Of a stretch of 44,675 nucleotides of DNA, positions 34,989 to 43,191 are shown one piece after another (positions within the stretch are counted from its first letter, which is position 1; each line of letters opens with the position of its first letter). The DNA lies in assembly GCA_025358765.1 (NCBI GenBank), contig JANYIG010000236.1:1-44675 (forward strand), in the 5' to 3' direction. Both the position numbers and the translations under genes were made by a program. The notes beneath the pieces were generated by a model. That model was given only the letters and a program-made list of their open reading frames with translations, made no database searches and was not told the DNA's origin. The stretch is from Candidatus Kapaibacterium sp. GTDB lineage: Bacteria; Bacteroidota; Ignavibacteria; Kapaibacteriales; UBA4661.

Positions 34989-36374
34989 TCAGCGTACATA
35001 GATCATTTTAACATTCACAAACTCCCGAATCCCAAACGCTGCCATTTCCCGCCCGTAGCCAGACTGCTTTACGCCACCAAACGGCAAGCGCGGGTCAGAC
35101 CGCACGAATTCATTCACGGCACAAAAGCCAGCATTGATGCGCTCTGCGGCAATATACTCACCGCGTTCTCTATCCTGCGTGAACACCGCAGCACCTAATC
35201 CATAGCTTGTATCGTTGGCAATATGAATTGCCTCTTCTTCATCTTTCGCGGGGATAATTGCAGCAACGGGACCAAACGTTTCTTCCTGATACGCCGCCAT
35301 TCCTGCTTTCACATTCGTGAGAACAGTTGGAGGATAAAAATATCCCCGCCCAGTAGGAATTGCAGCGCCCAGTAGGAGTGTAGCGCCTTGACTAATGCTT
35401 TCGATGGCTTGACGGTGCAGATTGTCGCGCAAATCCGTACGCGCCATGGAACCAAGGTCGAATATTCCTTCTAATGGATTGCCGAAGGTTCGAGATTTCA
35501 TCTGCTCCACAAATGCCTCTTCAAAACGCTTCCGCACCGACTCCACAACGATAAAACGTTTTGCGGCAATACAACTTTGCCCCATATTCGTCAGACGCGA
35601 TTGAACACAACTCTCCGCAGCCCTCTCTATGTCTGCATCGTGAAGGATGATATATGGGTCACTGCCGCCAAGCTCCAATACCGATTTTTTGAGCGCTGCG
35701 CCCGCTTGTGCCGCAACCACAGCACCCGCACGACCGCTCCCCGTCAGCGTTACAGCCTGTACAAATGGGTGATGAATAATCGGCTCCACTTGCGACACGT
35801 CAATCACAACATTCGTTAGAACACCAGCAGGGAAACCGCTTGCTACCACGAGGTTTTCTAAGGCAATCGCACAGCCAAACGTGTTGGGCGCATGTTTGAG
35901 CAATACCACATTGCCCGCCATTGCTGACGGCGCAAAACAGCGAATCACCTGCCAAAATGGGAAATTCCATGGCATCACGGCAAGAATGCCGCCAAGCGGT
36001 TTGAACACGACGTAGTTTTTGTTTGTAGCGCTTGGTGGTGCATCCAGCACGTACTCCTGAGGGAGCAAAAAACTTTCTGCGCTCTGAGCAAAGTATTCGC
36101 AACATATCGCACACTTATCAATCTCAGCCACCCCTTGAGCAAGTGTTTTTCCCATTTCGCGCGTCATTAGCCGTGCCAAATCGTCCTTCTTTTCACGCAG
36201 GTTTGCAGCAAGCCGCAAAAAATACGTACTACGCTCGGCAAACGACAGTGCCGCCCAATCCGCAAAAGCGCTTTGTGCCTGATGAATCCGTGATTCTACC
36301 TCTGACGGCGTAAGAAACGAATACGTTTCGAGTGCCTCGCCCGTTGATGGATTGATAGTTGTGAAAACTCCCAT
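34989..36374 (-). CDS. NAD(P)-dependent aldehyde dehydrogenase, succinate-semialdehyde dehydrogenase-like
   Basis: The 461-aa enzyme oxidises an aldehyde, probably succinate semialdehyde, to the acid. The general base Glu234 is in VLELGGSDPYI and the catalytic Cys268 is in NMGQSCIAAKRF. The Asn of MPWNFPFWQV and the C-terminal RLPFGGVKQSGYGRE are conserved. The NINPSTGE-type start and short N-terminus fit the YneI/GabD2 branch. The start is an ATG (36374), 33 bases downstream of aspS on the same strand. No GABA or other substrate pathway genes are adjacent, so specificity is inferred. Confidence 0.88.
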   Translation of the reverse strand: MGVFTTINPSTGEALETYSFLTPSEVESRIHQAQSAFADWAALSFAERSTYFLRLAANLREKKDDLARLMTREMGKTLAQGVAEIDKCAICCEYFAQSAESFLLPQEYVLDAPPSATNKNYVVFKPLGGILAVMPWNFPFWQVIRCFAPSAMAGNVVLLKHAPNTFGCAIALENLVVASGFPAGVLTNVVIDVSQVEPIIHHPFVQAVTLTGSGRAGAVVAAQAGAALKKSVLELGGSDPYIILHDADIERAAESCVQSRLTNMGQSCIAAKRFIVVESVRKRFEEAFVEQMKSRTFGNPLEGIFDLGSMARTDLRDNLHRQAIESISQGATLLLGAAIPTGRGYFYPPTVLTNVKAGMAAYQEETFGPVAAIIPAKDEEEAIHIANDTSYGLGAAVFTQDRERGEYIAAERINAGFCAVNEFVRSDPRLPFGGVKQSGYGREMAAFGIREFVNVKMIYVR

Positions 36375-36407
36375 TATTCGTTGTTCTGATACATGGCAAA
36401 AATCGTC

Positions 36408-38195
36408 CTATTTTTTCACTGCGAGCGTAATACCAACTTCCTCCAACTGGCGCAAATTCACCTCCGACGGGCAATTGTCCATAAGTGACAGTCCGCTTGC
36501 GGTTTTCGGGAAGGCAATCACGTCGCGGATATTGCTAATACCCGCCAGAATCATGACCAAACGGTCAACGCCAAGCGCAATGCCGCCGTGCGGTGGAGCG
36601 CCGTATTTCAGCGCGTCGAGCAAGAAGCCAAATTTTGCTTGTGCTTCGTCGTGTGAAATACCCAAAAGCTCGAACATCCGCTGTTGCACAGGGTTTTGGT
36701 GAATCCTGATGCTGCCGCCGCCTGCTTCGTAGCCGTTTATCACAAGGTCGTGCGCCACAGCACGAGCGTTTTGCGGGGCAGTGTCTAAAAGCGGAATGTC
36801 CTCGTGCATGGGCGACGTGAACGGGTGGTGACGGGCGATGTAACGATTTTCTTCCTCTGAATACTCTAAAAGAGGGAAGTCCAGCACCCAATGAAATGAA
36901 AATTCGTTTTTCACTGCGTCCAAAATGCCCTGACGACGCGCTACTTCTGTTCTAAGCGCCCCCAAAATCGTGTAGCAACGCTCGTACTCCGCATCTGCCG
37001 CAAACAATAGCAAATCGCCCTCTTTCGCTTTCGTGGCTTGTTTGATGGCTTCAATTTCCGTTTCGCTCAAAAATTTTGCAATCGGTGAATTTACCTTGAG
37101 TTCGCCGCCTTCTGCCGTGAATTTCATCCATGCCAAGCCCTTCGCGCCGTATTTTTTCGCAAACTCCGTCAGCTCGTCTAAGGTTTTGCGCGAATATTCG
37201 CCGCATCCTTCAGCATTTAAGCACGCAACGACACCGTTTTTGGCGATTGCCTCCGTGAATACACTGAAACCACTGTCCTTCACGAGGTCTGTGAGCGTCG
37301 CAAGCTCCATGCCGTAGCGCAAATCGGGTTTGTCGCTGCCGTAGCGAGTGATGGCATCGTTGAAGCTCATACGCTTGAACGGAAGCACCACCTCCATGTT
37401 TAGCACCTCCTTCCAAAGCCGAGCAATGAAGCCTTCAATAAGATTCAGAACGTCGTCTTGTGTGACGAACGACATTTCCACGTCAATCTGCGTAAACTCT
37501 GGCTGACGGTCAGCGCGTAAATCCTCGTCGCGGAAGCATTTTACGATTTGCACATAGCGGTCGAAGCCGGAAACCATCAGAAGTTGTTTGAACAACTGTG
37601 GTGATTGCGGCAAGGCGTAAAACTTGCCTTTGTTGATGCGGCTCGGCACCAAAAAATCCCGTGCTCCTTCGGGCGTTGATTTTGTGAGCGTGGGCGTTTC
37701 GACTTCGAGGAAATCCCGTTCGGCAAAGTATTCATGCACGATTTGGTAGAGTTTATTACGAATGATAAAGTTACGCTGCAAGCTCTGGCGACGTAAATCC
37801 AAATAACGATACGTCAACCGTAAGTCTTCACCTGTGTTGGAATCATCAAGAATTTCAAACGGTGGTAGTTCTGCGCGGTTAATAATCTGAATATCACTCA
37901 CAAGCACTTCCACCATGCCCGTTGGCATATTCGGATTCGGGCTTTCGCGCTGTCGTACTATTCCTTTTATAGCAACGACGTACTCCGCACCAAGTTCCCG
38001 TGCGGTCTGCGTAATGCGCTCATCCGTTTCGGGAATCACCACTGCTTGTGTAAGACCATAGCGGTCGCGCACATCCATGAAAATCAAACCACCGAGGTCG
38101 CGTACCCGTGCTATCCAGCCGTTGAGGATGATTTCTTTTCCGTTGTGTTCGGGGCGTGATTCGCCGCAAGTTGCCGTTCGTTGCCAAAAACTCAT
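36408..38195 (-). CDS. aspS: Aspartyl-tRNA synthetase
   Basis: AspRS charges tRNA-Asp. From the ATG at 38195 the protein is 595 aa. The anticodon-binding OB fold begins at [22 protein letters not shown]. Motif 2 is [24 protein letters not shown] and motif 3 is [16 protein letters not shown]. The bacterial GAD insertion domain is present between them ([31 protein letters not shown]). The track start (38234) adds 13 residues without homology. Whether the enzyme also charges tRNA-Asn cannot be decided here. The gene is divergent from the next plus-strand gene. Confidence 0.96.
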   Translation of the reverse strand: MSFWQRTATCGESRPEHNGKEIILNGWIARVRDLGGLIFMDVRDRYGLTQAVVIPETDERITQTARELGAEYVVAIKGIVRQRESPNPNMPTGMVEVLVSDIQIINRAELPPFEILDDSNTGEDLRLTYRYLDLRRQSLQRNFIIRNKLYQIVHEYFAERDFLEVETPTLTKSTPEGARDFLVPSRINKGKFYALPQSPQLFKQLLMVSGFDRYVQIVKCFRDEDLRADRQPEFTQIDVEMSFVTQDDVLNLIEGFIARLWKEVLNMEVVLPFKRMSFNDAITRYGSDKPDLRYGMELATLTDLVKDSGFSVFTEAIAKNGVVACLNAEGCGEYSRKTLDELTEFAKKYGAKGLAWMKFTAEGGELKVNSPIAKFLSETEIEAIKQATKAKEGDLLLFAADAEYERCYTILGALRTEVARRQGILDAVKNEFSFHWVLDFPLLEYSEEENRYIARHHPFTSPMHEDIPLLDTAPQNARAVAHDLVINGYEAGGGSIRIHQNPVQQRMFELLGISHDEAQAKFGFLLDALKYGAPPHGGIALGVDRLVMILAGISNIRDVIAFPKTASGLSLMDNCPSEVNLRQLEEVGITLAVKK

Positions 38196-38395
38196 TCTCG
38201 TACATTCTAAATGTGATACATACTTGGTTTGCATTCATAACAGAATGTAAAATTACTCAAACTTTCGCACAAAGTCCGTCTTGTCGGTGAGAATCGAGAG
38301 AAAATTTTTCAATTCTGGTGCAGAACTGCAACATGCTATGTGTTTTTGCGTTCATAAATGAAAGAACGTTTCGTAACTTGTCAGGGAGAACGTTT

Positions 38396-39280
38396 ATGCG
38401 TACAGCATCATTCAACACTTTCGAGCCGTTTCTTGGGAGAACAGCCATGAGCCGCAAATCATCATTCCAAAATTTTGACGACTGGTATAACCAAATCCAG
38501 CAGTTCCGCGACCGTTGGAGCGACGAGAAAAATAATCTCAAAGACGAATGGAACCGTGAAAAGCGTACGTGGTCGGACGAATGGAAAGAAAATATTGCTC
38601 ACACTCGTGCCCGTAATCGCCGCGCTGGAACGTCTCCACAGGGATTTTTAGCGGAAATCGTTACCTCCATTGTGGATGCCGTAGGATATGCAAAAGAATA
38701 CAAACAACACCAACAACCAGCGTCGCAGCGCACCAGTATTGAACGCGAACGCGAAGCCGCCCTTCAGCGCCGCGAGGAAGAATATCGCCGCCTCGTCCGC
38801 AAGATGGAAGTTGCAGAACGGCGCATTGAAAAGAAAAAACGCTCTGTAGCTGTGTTTACTATCTTTACGGGAATTTGGTCGGTGGCTTGGATGTTTGCCG
38901 ATAATGGCTTCGGTGCGCCCGCGTTGATTTTTGCGGGTTTGGCGGCATGGCAATTTTACAATGTGAAGGAACTCGAACAAAAATTCTTGAGGTTGCGTGG
39001 CGAATATGACCAATTTGCTCAACTCAACACCAACGTAAGCTACTCACCAAGCGGCGAAAAGGCTATTTTGCGCCACGCTTTCGACCACAAAGGGCGTGTC
39101 TATCCTGAAATGTTAGCGATTGAGTCAGATTTTTCGCTAGCAGAAATAGAACAAATGCTCGCAATGTGTGTGGAGAAGCGGATTGCCTGCATTGAATTAG
39201 ACGACAAAGGTCGCCGTTACTACTATTTTAGCAGTTTCGACAATTCCGACCCCTACGACAATATGACACCGCCAGCCTAA
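38396..39280 (+). CDS. Coiled-coil protein with two membrane segments, unknown function
   Basis: The protein is 294 aa from the ATG at 38396 (AGGGAGAACGTTT upstream). A second ATG at 38447 also has a good SD-like GGGAGAACAGCC and gives 277 aa, so the true start is uncertain. The first half is highly charged and rich in Trp and Arg (DDWYNQIQQFRDRWSDEKNNLKDEW). A coiled coil runs over about 110-160 (EREAALQRREEEYRRLVRKMEVAERRIEKKK). Two membrane helices follow (SVAVFTIFTGIWSVAWMFA and GAPALIFAGLAAWQFY). The last 80 residues look like a winged-helix fold (ILRHAFDHKGRVYPEMLAIESDFSLAEIEQML). No family recognised. Confidence 0.7.
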   Translation: MRTASFNTFEPFLGRTAMSRKSSFQNFDDWYNQIQQFRDRWSDEKNNLKDEWNREKRTWSDEWKENIAHTRARNRRAGTSPQGFLAEIVTSIVDAVGYAKEYKQHQQPASQRTSIEREREAALQRREEEYRRLVRKMEVAERRIEKKKRSVAVFTIFTGIWSVAWMFADNGFGAPALIFAGLAAWQFYNVKELEQKFLRLRGEYDQFAQLNTNVSYSPSGEKAILRHAFDHKGRVYPEMLAIESDFSLAEIEQMLAMCVEKRIACIELDDKGRRYYYFSSFDNSDPYDNMTPPA

Positions 39281-39418
39281 GGATTGGAAGGAAGATTACT
39301 CATTCCTGATTTGGGATTTGGGAATTGGAGACGAGAGGTTGTAAATTGCGTTGAAACAGAAACGCAAGCGCACAAAAATCGTTTATCATTCATTTTTAAC
39401 CCCAAATCTATAATCCTC

Positions 39419-40099
39419 ATGGAACTCTACATTGACTCTGCCAATATCAACGAAATCCGCGAAGTGGCAGCGCTCGGCATTATTTCCGGCGTTACGACCA
39501 ACCCCTCGCTTCTTGCCAGAGAAGATCCCAAAGTGAATGTGCGTCAGCGCATTCTGGAGATTCACACCCTTGTTGGCGGACATTTGTCCGTCGAGGTGAT
39601 TTCCACCGATGCCGACGGAATGCTTCGTGAAGCTGATGAAATTTTGGCGTGGTTCCCCGAGGCAACCATCAAAATCCCTATGATTGCCGAGGGCTTAAAA
39701 GCCGTGAGCAAACTTTCCGAACAAGGTGTAGATACAAACGTAACGCTCATCTTCAGCCCCGCACAAGCGCTTGCTGCAAACAACGCAGGTGCAACGTATG
39801 TGAGTGTCTTTGTTGGTCGCTTAGACGACATCAGTTTTGATGGAATGCAAGTCATCCGCGATGTACGCGAAATCTGGGATATTCAGGGTTTGAACTCGCT
39901 AATTTTGGCGGCATCTATTCGTCATCCAATGCACATCGTTGAATGTGCCAAAGCGGGCGCAGACATTGCCACCTGCCCGTACAAACCGATTATGCAATCG
40001 CTCAAGCATCCACTCACTGATTCAGGCTTGGCAAGTTTTCTGGCAGATCATCAAAAAATGCAGGCAGAAATCAAAAAATCATCCCTTAGCACGAATTAG
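39419..40099 (+). CDS. tal: Transaldolase of the small (MipB/TalC) subfamily
   Basis: The 226-aa enzyme moves dihydroxyacetone units in the pentose phosphate pathway. The Schiff-base Lys85 is in ATIKIPM. The DSANINEIREVAALGIISGVTTNPSL start is typical. Residue 131 is Phe (YVSVFVGRLDD). In E. coli fructose-6-phosphate aldolase the same position is Tyr131, and Phe there goes with transaldolase activity, so I favour transaldolase over aldolase. The ATG at 39419 matches the family start; the track's start adds 45 unrelated residues. Confidence 0.93.
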   Translation: MELYIDSANINEIREVAALGIISGVTTNPSLLAREDPKVNVRQRILEIHTLVGGHLSVEVISTDADGMLREADEILAWFPEATIKIPMIAEGLKAVSKLSEQGVDTNVTLIFSPAQALAANNAGATYVSVFVGRLDDISFDGMQVIRDVREIWDIQGLNSLILAASIRHPMHIVECAKAGADIATCPYKPIMQSLKHPLTDSGLASFLADHQKMQAEIKKSSLSTN

Positions 40100-40152
40100 T
40101 CAGTACAAAACTTGAAGAGCCAAGAACGAATCATCAACTCACGACTTCAATC

Positions 40153-40836
40153 ATGAACTATCCTGATTTTATCTTCACTGACGGCTCAACGCTCCCCGTT
40201 GGAACGATGTATTGTATTGGTAAAAACTATGCCGCACATGCCCGCGAAATGGGTGGCGACATCCCGTCCGACCCGCTTGTTTTTATCAAGCCTCCGGCGG
40301 CGTTTGTAGCGGATGGCGGCTCCGTCCGAATTCCCACATTCTCGCAAAACCCGCATCATGAAGTGGAGCTTGTAGTCGTCATCGGGCAGGACTGTGCGAA
40401 CATCTCGAAGGCAGAAGCGTTATCGGTTGTGGCGGGTTATGCAGTTGGGATTGATATGACATTGCGTGACATACAAACCAAGGCGAAAGAACACGGTGAG
40501 CCGTGGTCGGTGTCAAAAGGCTTTGTTACTTCTGCGCCTGTGTCGGTGGTTGTGCCTGCTGCCCGTGTGACACTTGGAGGTGGTTCAGAACCGGTGTTTG
40601 ATCTGCAATTGCACGTGAACGATAAACTCCGCCAGTTCGGATCTACGTCCCATATGGAGCGTTCTATCACCACGATGATTGAATATTTATCGTCCGTATT
40701 TACGTTGCGGCGTGGTGATTGCATCTTCACCGGAACGCCCGAAGGTGTGGCAAAAGTGAGTAGTGGAGACATCCTCAGAGCAGAATTGAATGGCGATTTT
40801 TCAGAAACGGTTGTATTGCAGGTGGAAATCGCGTAA
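40153..40836 (+). CDS. Fumarylacetoacetate hydrolase-family protein (acylpyruvase-like)
   Basis: The 227-aa protein is in the size range of FAHD1/YcgM-type acylpyruvate hydrolases or oxaloacetate decarboxylases. The start has YCIGKNYAAHAREMGG and FIKPPAAFV. Metal ligands are visible in HHEVELVVVIG (two Glu) and GIDMTLRDIQTKAKE (Asp). C-terminal MIEYLSSVFTLRRGDCIFTGTPEGV is conserved. It starts at an ATG 53 bases after the transaldolase gene. The exact substrate is open. Confidence 0.9.
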   Translation: MNYPDFIFTDGSTLPVGTMYCIGKNYAAHAREMGGDIPSDPLVFIKPPAAFVADGGSVRIPTFSQNPHHEVELVVVIGQDCANISKAEALSVVAGYAVGIDMTLRDIQTKAKEHGEPWSVSKGFVTSAPVSVVVPAARVTLGGGSEPVFDLQLHVNDKLRQFGSTSHMERSITTMIEYLSSVFTLRRGDCIFTGTPEGVAKVSSGDILRAELNGDFSETVVLQVEIA

Positions 40837-40853
40837 AAACTGGAGTACAGTTT

Positions 40854-41306
40854 ATGGATTGGCATTCATTCGTGATGGGCTACGGCGCTTGGGGCTTGGG
40901 CGCAGCGGCATTTGTTTCGGCAACACTGTTGCCGCTCAGTTCGGAAGCGCTGATGTTGGGTGGCATTGCAGCGGGTGTACCTGTTGCAACGGCGTTTGTT
41001 GCGTCCTGCGTGGGCAACTGTCTTGGTTGTGTACTGAATTACGTATTAGGTGCGTGGTTCCGCCAGAAGATGCTACCAAAATTAGAGCAAAGCAAAAGCG
41101 GTCGGACTGCAATGCGTTGGATGGAAAAGCACGGAACCGTAAGTTTGTGGGGTTCATGGTTGCCGTTTGTCGGCGACCCACTCACCTTTTTGGCGGGTGC
41201 AGTGCGGACGAATGTGTGGATTTTTGCGGCAATTGTGTTCTCAACACGGATTTTGCGCTATGTCGCAACGCTTTACGGCGGCAGTTTTTTTGTGAAGTAT
41301 TCTTGA
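40854..41306 (+). CDS. VTT/DedA-related (YqaA-like) inner-membrane protein
   Basis: The protein is 150 aa with three to four membrane segments: LGAAAFVSATLLPLSSEALMLGG, ATAFVASCVGNCLGCVLNYVLG and FAAIVFSTRILRYVATLYGG. GNCLGCVLNYVLG and WLPFVGDPLTFLAG are motifs of the YqaA branch of the VTT superfamily, whose relatives move lipids or affect membrane homeostasis. It starts at an ATG 17 bases after the FAH-family gene, so the two are probably co-transcribed. Confidence 0.88.
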   Translation: MDWHSFVMGYGAWGLGAAAFVSATLLPLSSEALMLGGIAAGVPVATAFVASCVGNCLGCVLNYVLGAWFRQKMLPKLEQSKSGRTAMRWMEKHGTVSLWGSWLPFVGDPLTFLAGAVRTNVWIFAAIVFSTRILRYVATLYGGSFFVKYS

Positions 41307-41585
41307 AAATCCCAACCAACTTCAGAAGTAGTCGCGTTCAAGTAGCTTCGAGGCGCTCCGCCAGTTGAAATAATACACCATCAATTGGTTGACAATGCCC
41401 TGCGAAAGCACCGCAAGTGCTTGAAGGCGGATAGCAACGAAGGTTTTCATAGCGCAAGCGAATGATGGTGATCGAATGATTGACTGTGTCGGTACGACGC
41501 TTAATTTACAAAAAAACTTCCTCACTCGCACATCAAAGAACAAACACATTTCCGAACGATTTGGTTACACTACAACGATTACACG

Positions 41586-42350
41586 ATGATGCGCTTCTTT
41601 GCAATTTTTGCGGTACTGGGGATGTCATGGATAGTGCTGCTCTTGTTACTCTCGCCTGTTCTGGCTCAACAACTCTTTGCTCAACAAGCAGCAACATTTA
41701 CCGGCTCGGCTGCATTAGAAGGCATTATTCAAGCGGGCAACGTGAATAGCAACCTGCTAACGTTGCGGTGGGACGTTGCTCGCCGCGACAGTACGCTCGG
41801 CATTCACAGCACATCAGCGTTTTCCTACGGCGAATCTGAGAGCGTGAAAATACAGCATGACGGCATCACAACGCTTTCGCTTGAACTCTTTCCCTTCCAA
41901 ACGATTTCATTGATAGCGTCGGGAACGGCTGAGTTCAATTTTCAACGCCAGATAACAGAACGCTTTCAAGGCGGATTGGGCGGAAAGTTTGATTTTATCC
42001 GTTCGGCAGACGAAGACGTTTCGCTTTCTGCATTGGTGCTGTTCGACCATACAGATTATTACGCTGAGTCTGGGCTTGCGAGTGCTTCGTCAGCACGGTT
42101 GTCGGTTCGCTTCAAAGGCAAACACAAATTATTTGGCGGAACATTATTGTTCACGCACCACACGTTTTACCAGCCGTCGTTCGCGTCCTTTGCCGATTAC
42201 CGCTTCAATACGCTTTTAACACTTGATGTGCCGCTCACAAAGGTGATAGCACTGCGGGTGTCGTTTTTGGATTCCTACGAAAGCATCGTTCCCGAAGACC
42301 ATAAACAAAACGACGCACGAGCGCAGTTTGGCGTGGCGGTGCAATGGTGA
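41586..42350 (+). CDS. DUF481 outer-membrane protein (YdiY-like)
   Basis: The 254-aa protein has a signal peptide (MMRFFAIFAVLGMSWIVLLLLLSPVLAQ) followed by beta-barrel strands. The pattern FTGSAALEGIIQAGNVNSNLLTLRWDVARRDS is the start of the DUF481 domain, where a small barrel is built of paired strands; the ending ARAQFGVAVQW is an outer-membrane insertion signal. It starts at an ATG after a 279-base gap in which I see no convincing gene. It is followed by a MITE and a strong terminator. Function unknown. Confidence 0.85.
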   Translation: MMRFFAIFAVLGMSWIVLLLLLSPVLAQQLFAQQAATFTGSAALEGIIQAGNVNSNLLTLRWDVARRDSTLGIHSTSAFSYGESESVKIQHDGITTLSLELFPFQTISLIASGTAEFNFQRQITERFQGGLGGKFDFIRSADEDVSLSALVLFDHTDYYAESGLASASSARLSVRFKGKHKLFGGTLLFTHHTFYQPSFASFADYRFNTLLTLDVPLTKVIALRVSFLDSYESIVPEDHKQNDARAQFGVAVQW

Positions 42351-42371
42351 CTACCGAAATGCTACAAATCC

Positions 42372-42516
42372 CTCATCAGACCCAATGTCATTAAGTTAAG
42401 CCCCTCACCCAAACCCTCTCCCAGAGGTAGAGGGCTTCAAACCTCCCTCCTTCTCCCTTTGGGAGAAGGTCGGGATGAGGGAGATTCCTTAACTTAATGC
42501 CATTGCTCATCAGACC
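42372..42516. mobile_element. IS4-like MITE with 11-bp target duplication
   Basis: An element of 123 bases (42383-42505) has 18-bp terminal inverted repeats, CAATGTCATTAAGTTAAG on the left and the complement of CAATGGCATTAAGTTAAG on the right (17 of 18 match). It is flanked on both sides, without gap, by the direct repeat CTCATCAGACC (42372-42382 and 42506-42516). End sequence and duplication length match the IS4 family. The interior consists of inverted copies of a CCCTCACCC/ACCCTCTCCCAGAGG-type repeat and has no gene. Confidence 0.8.
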
Positions 42517-42527
42517 CACTTACAATA

Positions 42528-42568
42528 CAAACCCTTGCAAAAAAACAACTTGCGAGGGTTTGTGTTTT
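42528..42568 (+). terminator. Intrinsic terminator downstream of the DUF481 gene
   Basis: A 13-bp stem (CAAACCCTTGCAA with TTGCGAGGGTTTG, one G-T pair) with a 9-base loop is followed by TGTTTT. It would stop plus-strand transcripts, and it sits just before the hicB stop on the other strand. Confidence 0.75.
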
Positions 42569-42595
42569 CATAATGGCTTTCTTCCTATTGCAACC

Positions 42596-42823
42596 TCATA
42601 GTAGTAAGGTGGCTTGATAGATAAGCGGTTTGTAACGGGCGGGCGGAATGGGTTTGTTTGCCGCTTGTGCCGCATCCAACCATGCTGTTTTTGCTTGCAA
42701 GACTTCCCGCAAGGCTTCATCAGGTGTTGCCCCAAACGCGGAGCAATGCTGCAAGTCGGGAATGTCAGCAATATAGCCCTCGTCTTCCTCACTGTAAAAT
42801 ATGTTGATGTGGTAATCACCCAT
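42596..42823 (-). CDS. hicB: HicB-like antitoxin
   Basis: The protein is 75 aa from the ATG at 42823, which has GGAGGAAAACC upstream; the track start is 41 codons too long. The sequence YHINIFYSEEDEGYIADIPDLQHCSAFGATPDEALREVLQAKTAWLDAA is the HicB partial RNase H fold. It lacks a C-terminal DNA-binding domain, so autoregulation would need another factor. Its start overlaps the hicA stop by eight bases. It neutralises HicA. Confidence 0.92.
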   Translation of the reverse strand: MGDYHINIFYSEEDEGYIADIPDLQHCSAFGATPDEALREVLQAKTAWLDAAQAANKPIPPARYKPLIYQATLLL

Positions 42824-43073
42824 GGTTTTCCTCCAGTTGTAGATTGTATCGTTCCACAAGAGACAAAAATTGTTTGATTTGATATGGCTTTGCTTCACCG
42901 TGAACATTCTGCAAATTAACGAGTTCCGAAACGGCATCGTGAACAAAAATATGATGACTTCCGCTCACGCGCTCTAAACGAAATCCAAATGCTACCACAA
43001 GTGCCGTCATATCCGAAAAACGGACATTCTTTTGATTTTGCAGAATCGCCGCCAAGAGCTTACGCTTTTTCAT
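42816..43073 (-). CDS. hicA: HicA-like toxin (mRNA interferase)
   Basis: The protein is 85 aa with the dsRBD-like fold of HicA toxins, which cleave mRNA. The active-site His is in RVSGSHHIFVHD (His40 or His41) and the ending PYQIKQFLSLVERYNLQLEE is typical. The N-terminal helix (KLLAAILQNQKNVRFSDM) is slightly longer than in E. coli HicA. It starts at an ATG with GAAGGAAC nine bases upstream. Toxin-first order is the standard hicAB order. Confidence 0.9.
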   Translation of the reverse strand: MKKRKLLAAILQNQKNVRFSDMTALVVAFGFRLERVSGSHHIFVHDAVSELVNLQNVHGEAKPYQIKQFLSLVERYNLQLEENHG

Positions 43074-43191
43074 GCAAACAGTTCCTTCTCAAATGCTGCC
43101 TTCGCGTCGCGGCGGAGCGGTTGGGTTTTTATGTTTGAGGTCGCAAATTGTGACCTCAAAGATTCATTGGTTGAAGTGCCAAATTGGTTCC
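43074..43191 (-). pseudogene. ORF6N-like coding remnant with palindrome, upstream of hicA
   Basis: On the minus strand a start-less reading frame runs into the hicA start with an ATGA overlap. It reads LRNQFGTSTNESLRSQFATSN and ends RRDAKAAFEKELFA. The repeated LR(S/N)QF(A/G)TS phrase recalls the LRSQIVTS segment of ORF6N/KilA-N-type phage proteins. A 27-base near-perfect palindrome (43132-43158, TTTGAGGTC...GACCTCAAA) encodes it and lies 59 bases upstream of hicA, so it could alternatively be a hicAB operator. Weak evidence. Confidence 0.35.

Noticed and set aside
41322-41549. 75-aa minus-strand ORF in the gap before the DUF481 gene
   Set aside because: A possible 42-aa form (MKTFVAIRLQALAVL...) has no recognisable family and no clear ribosome-binding site, so I do not list it as a gene.
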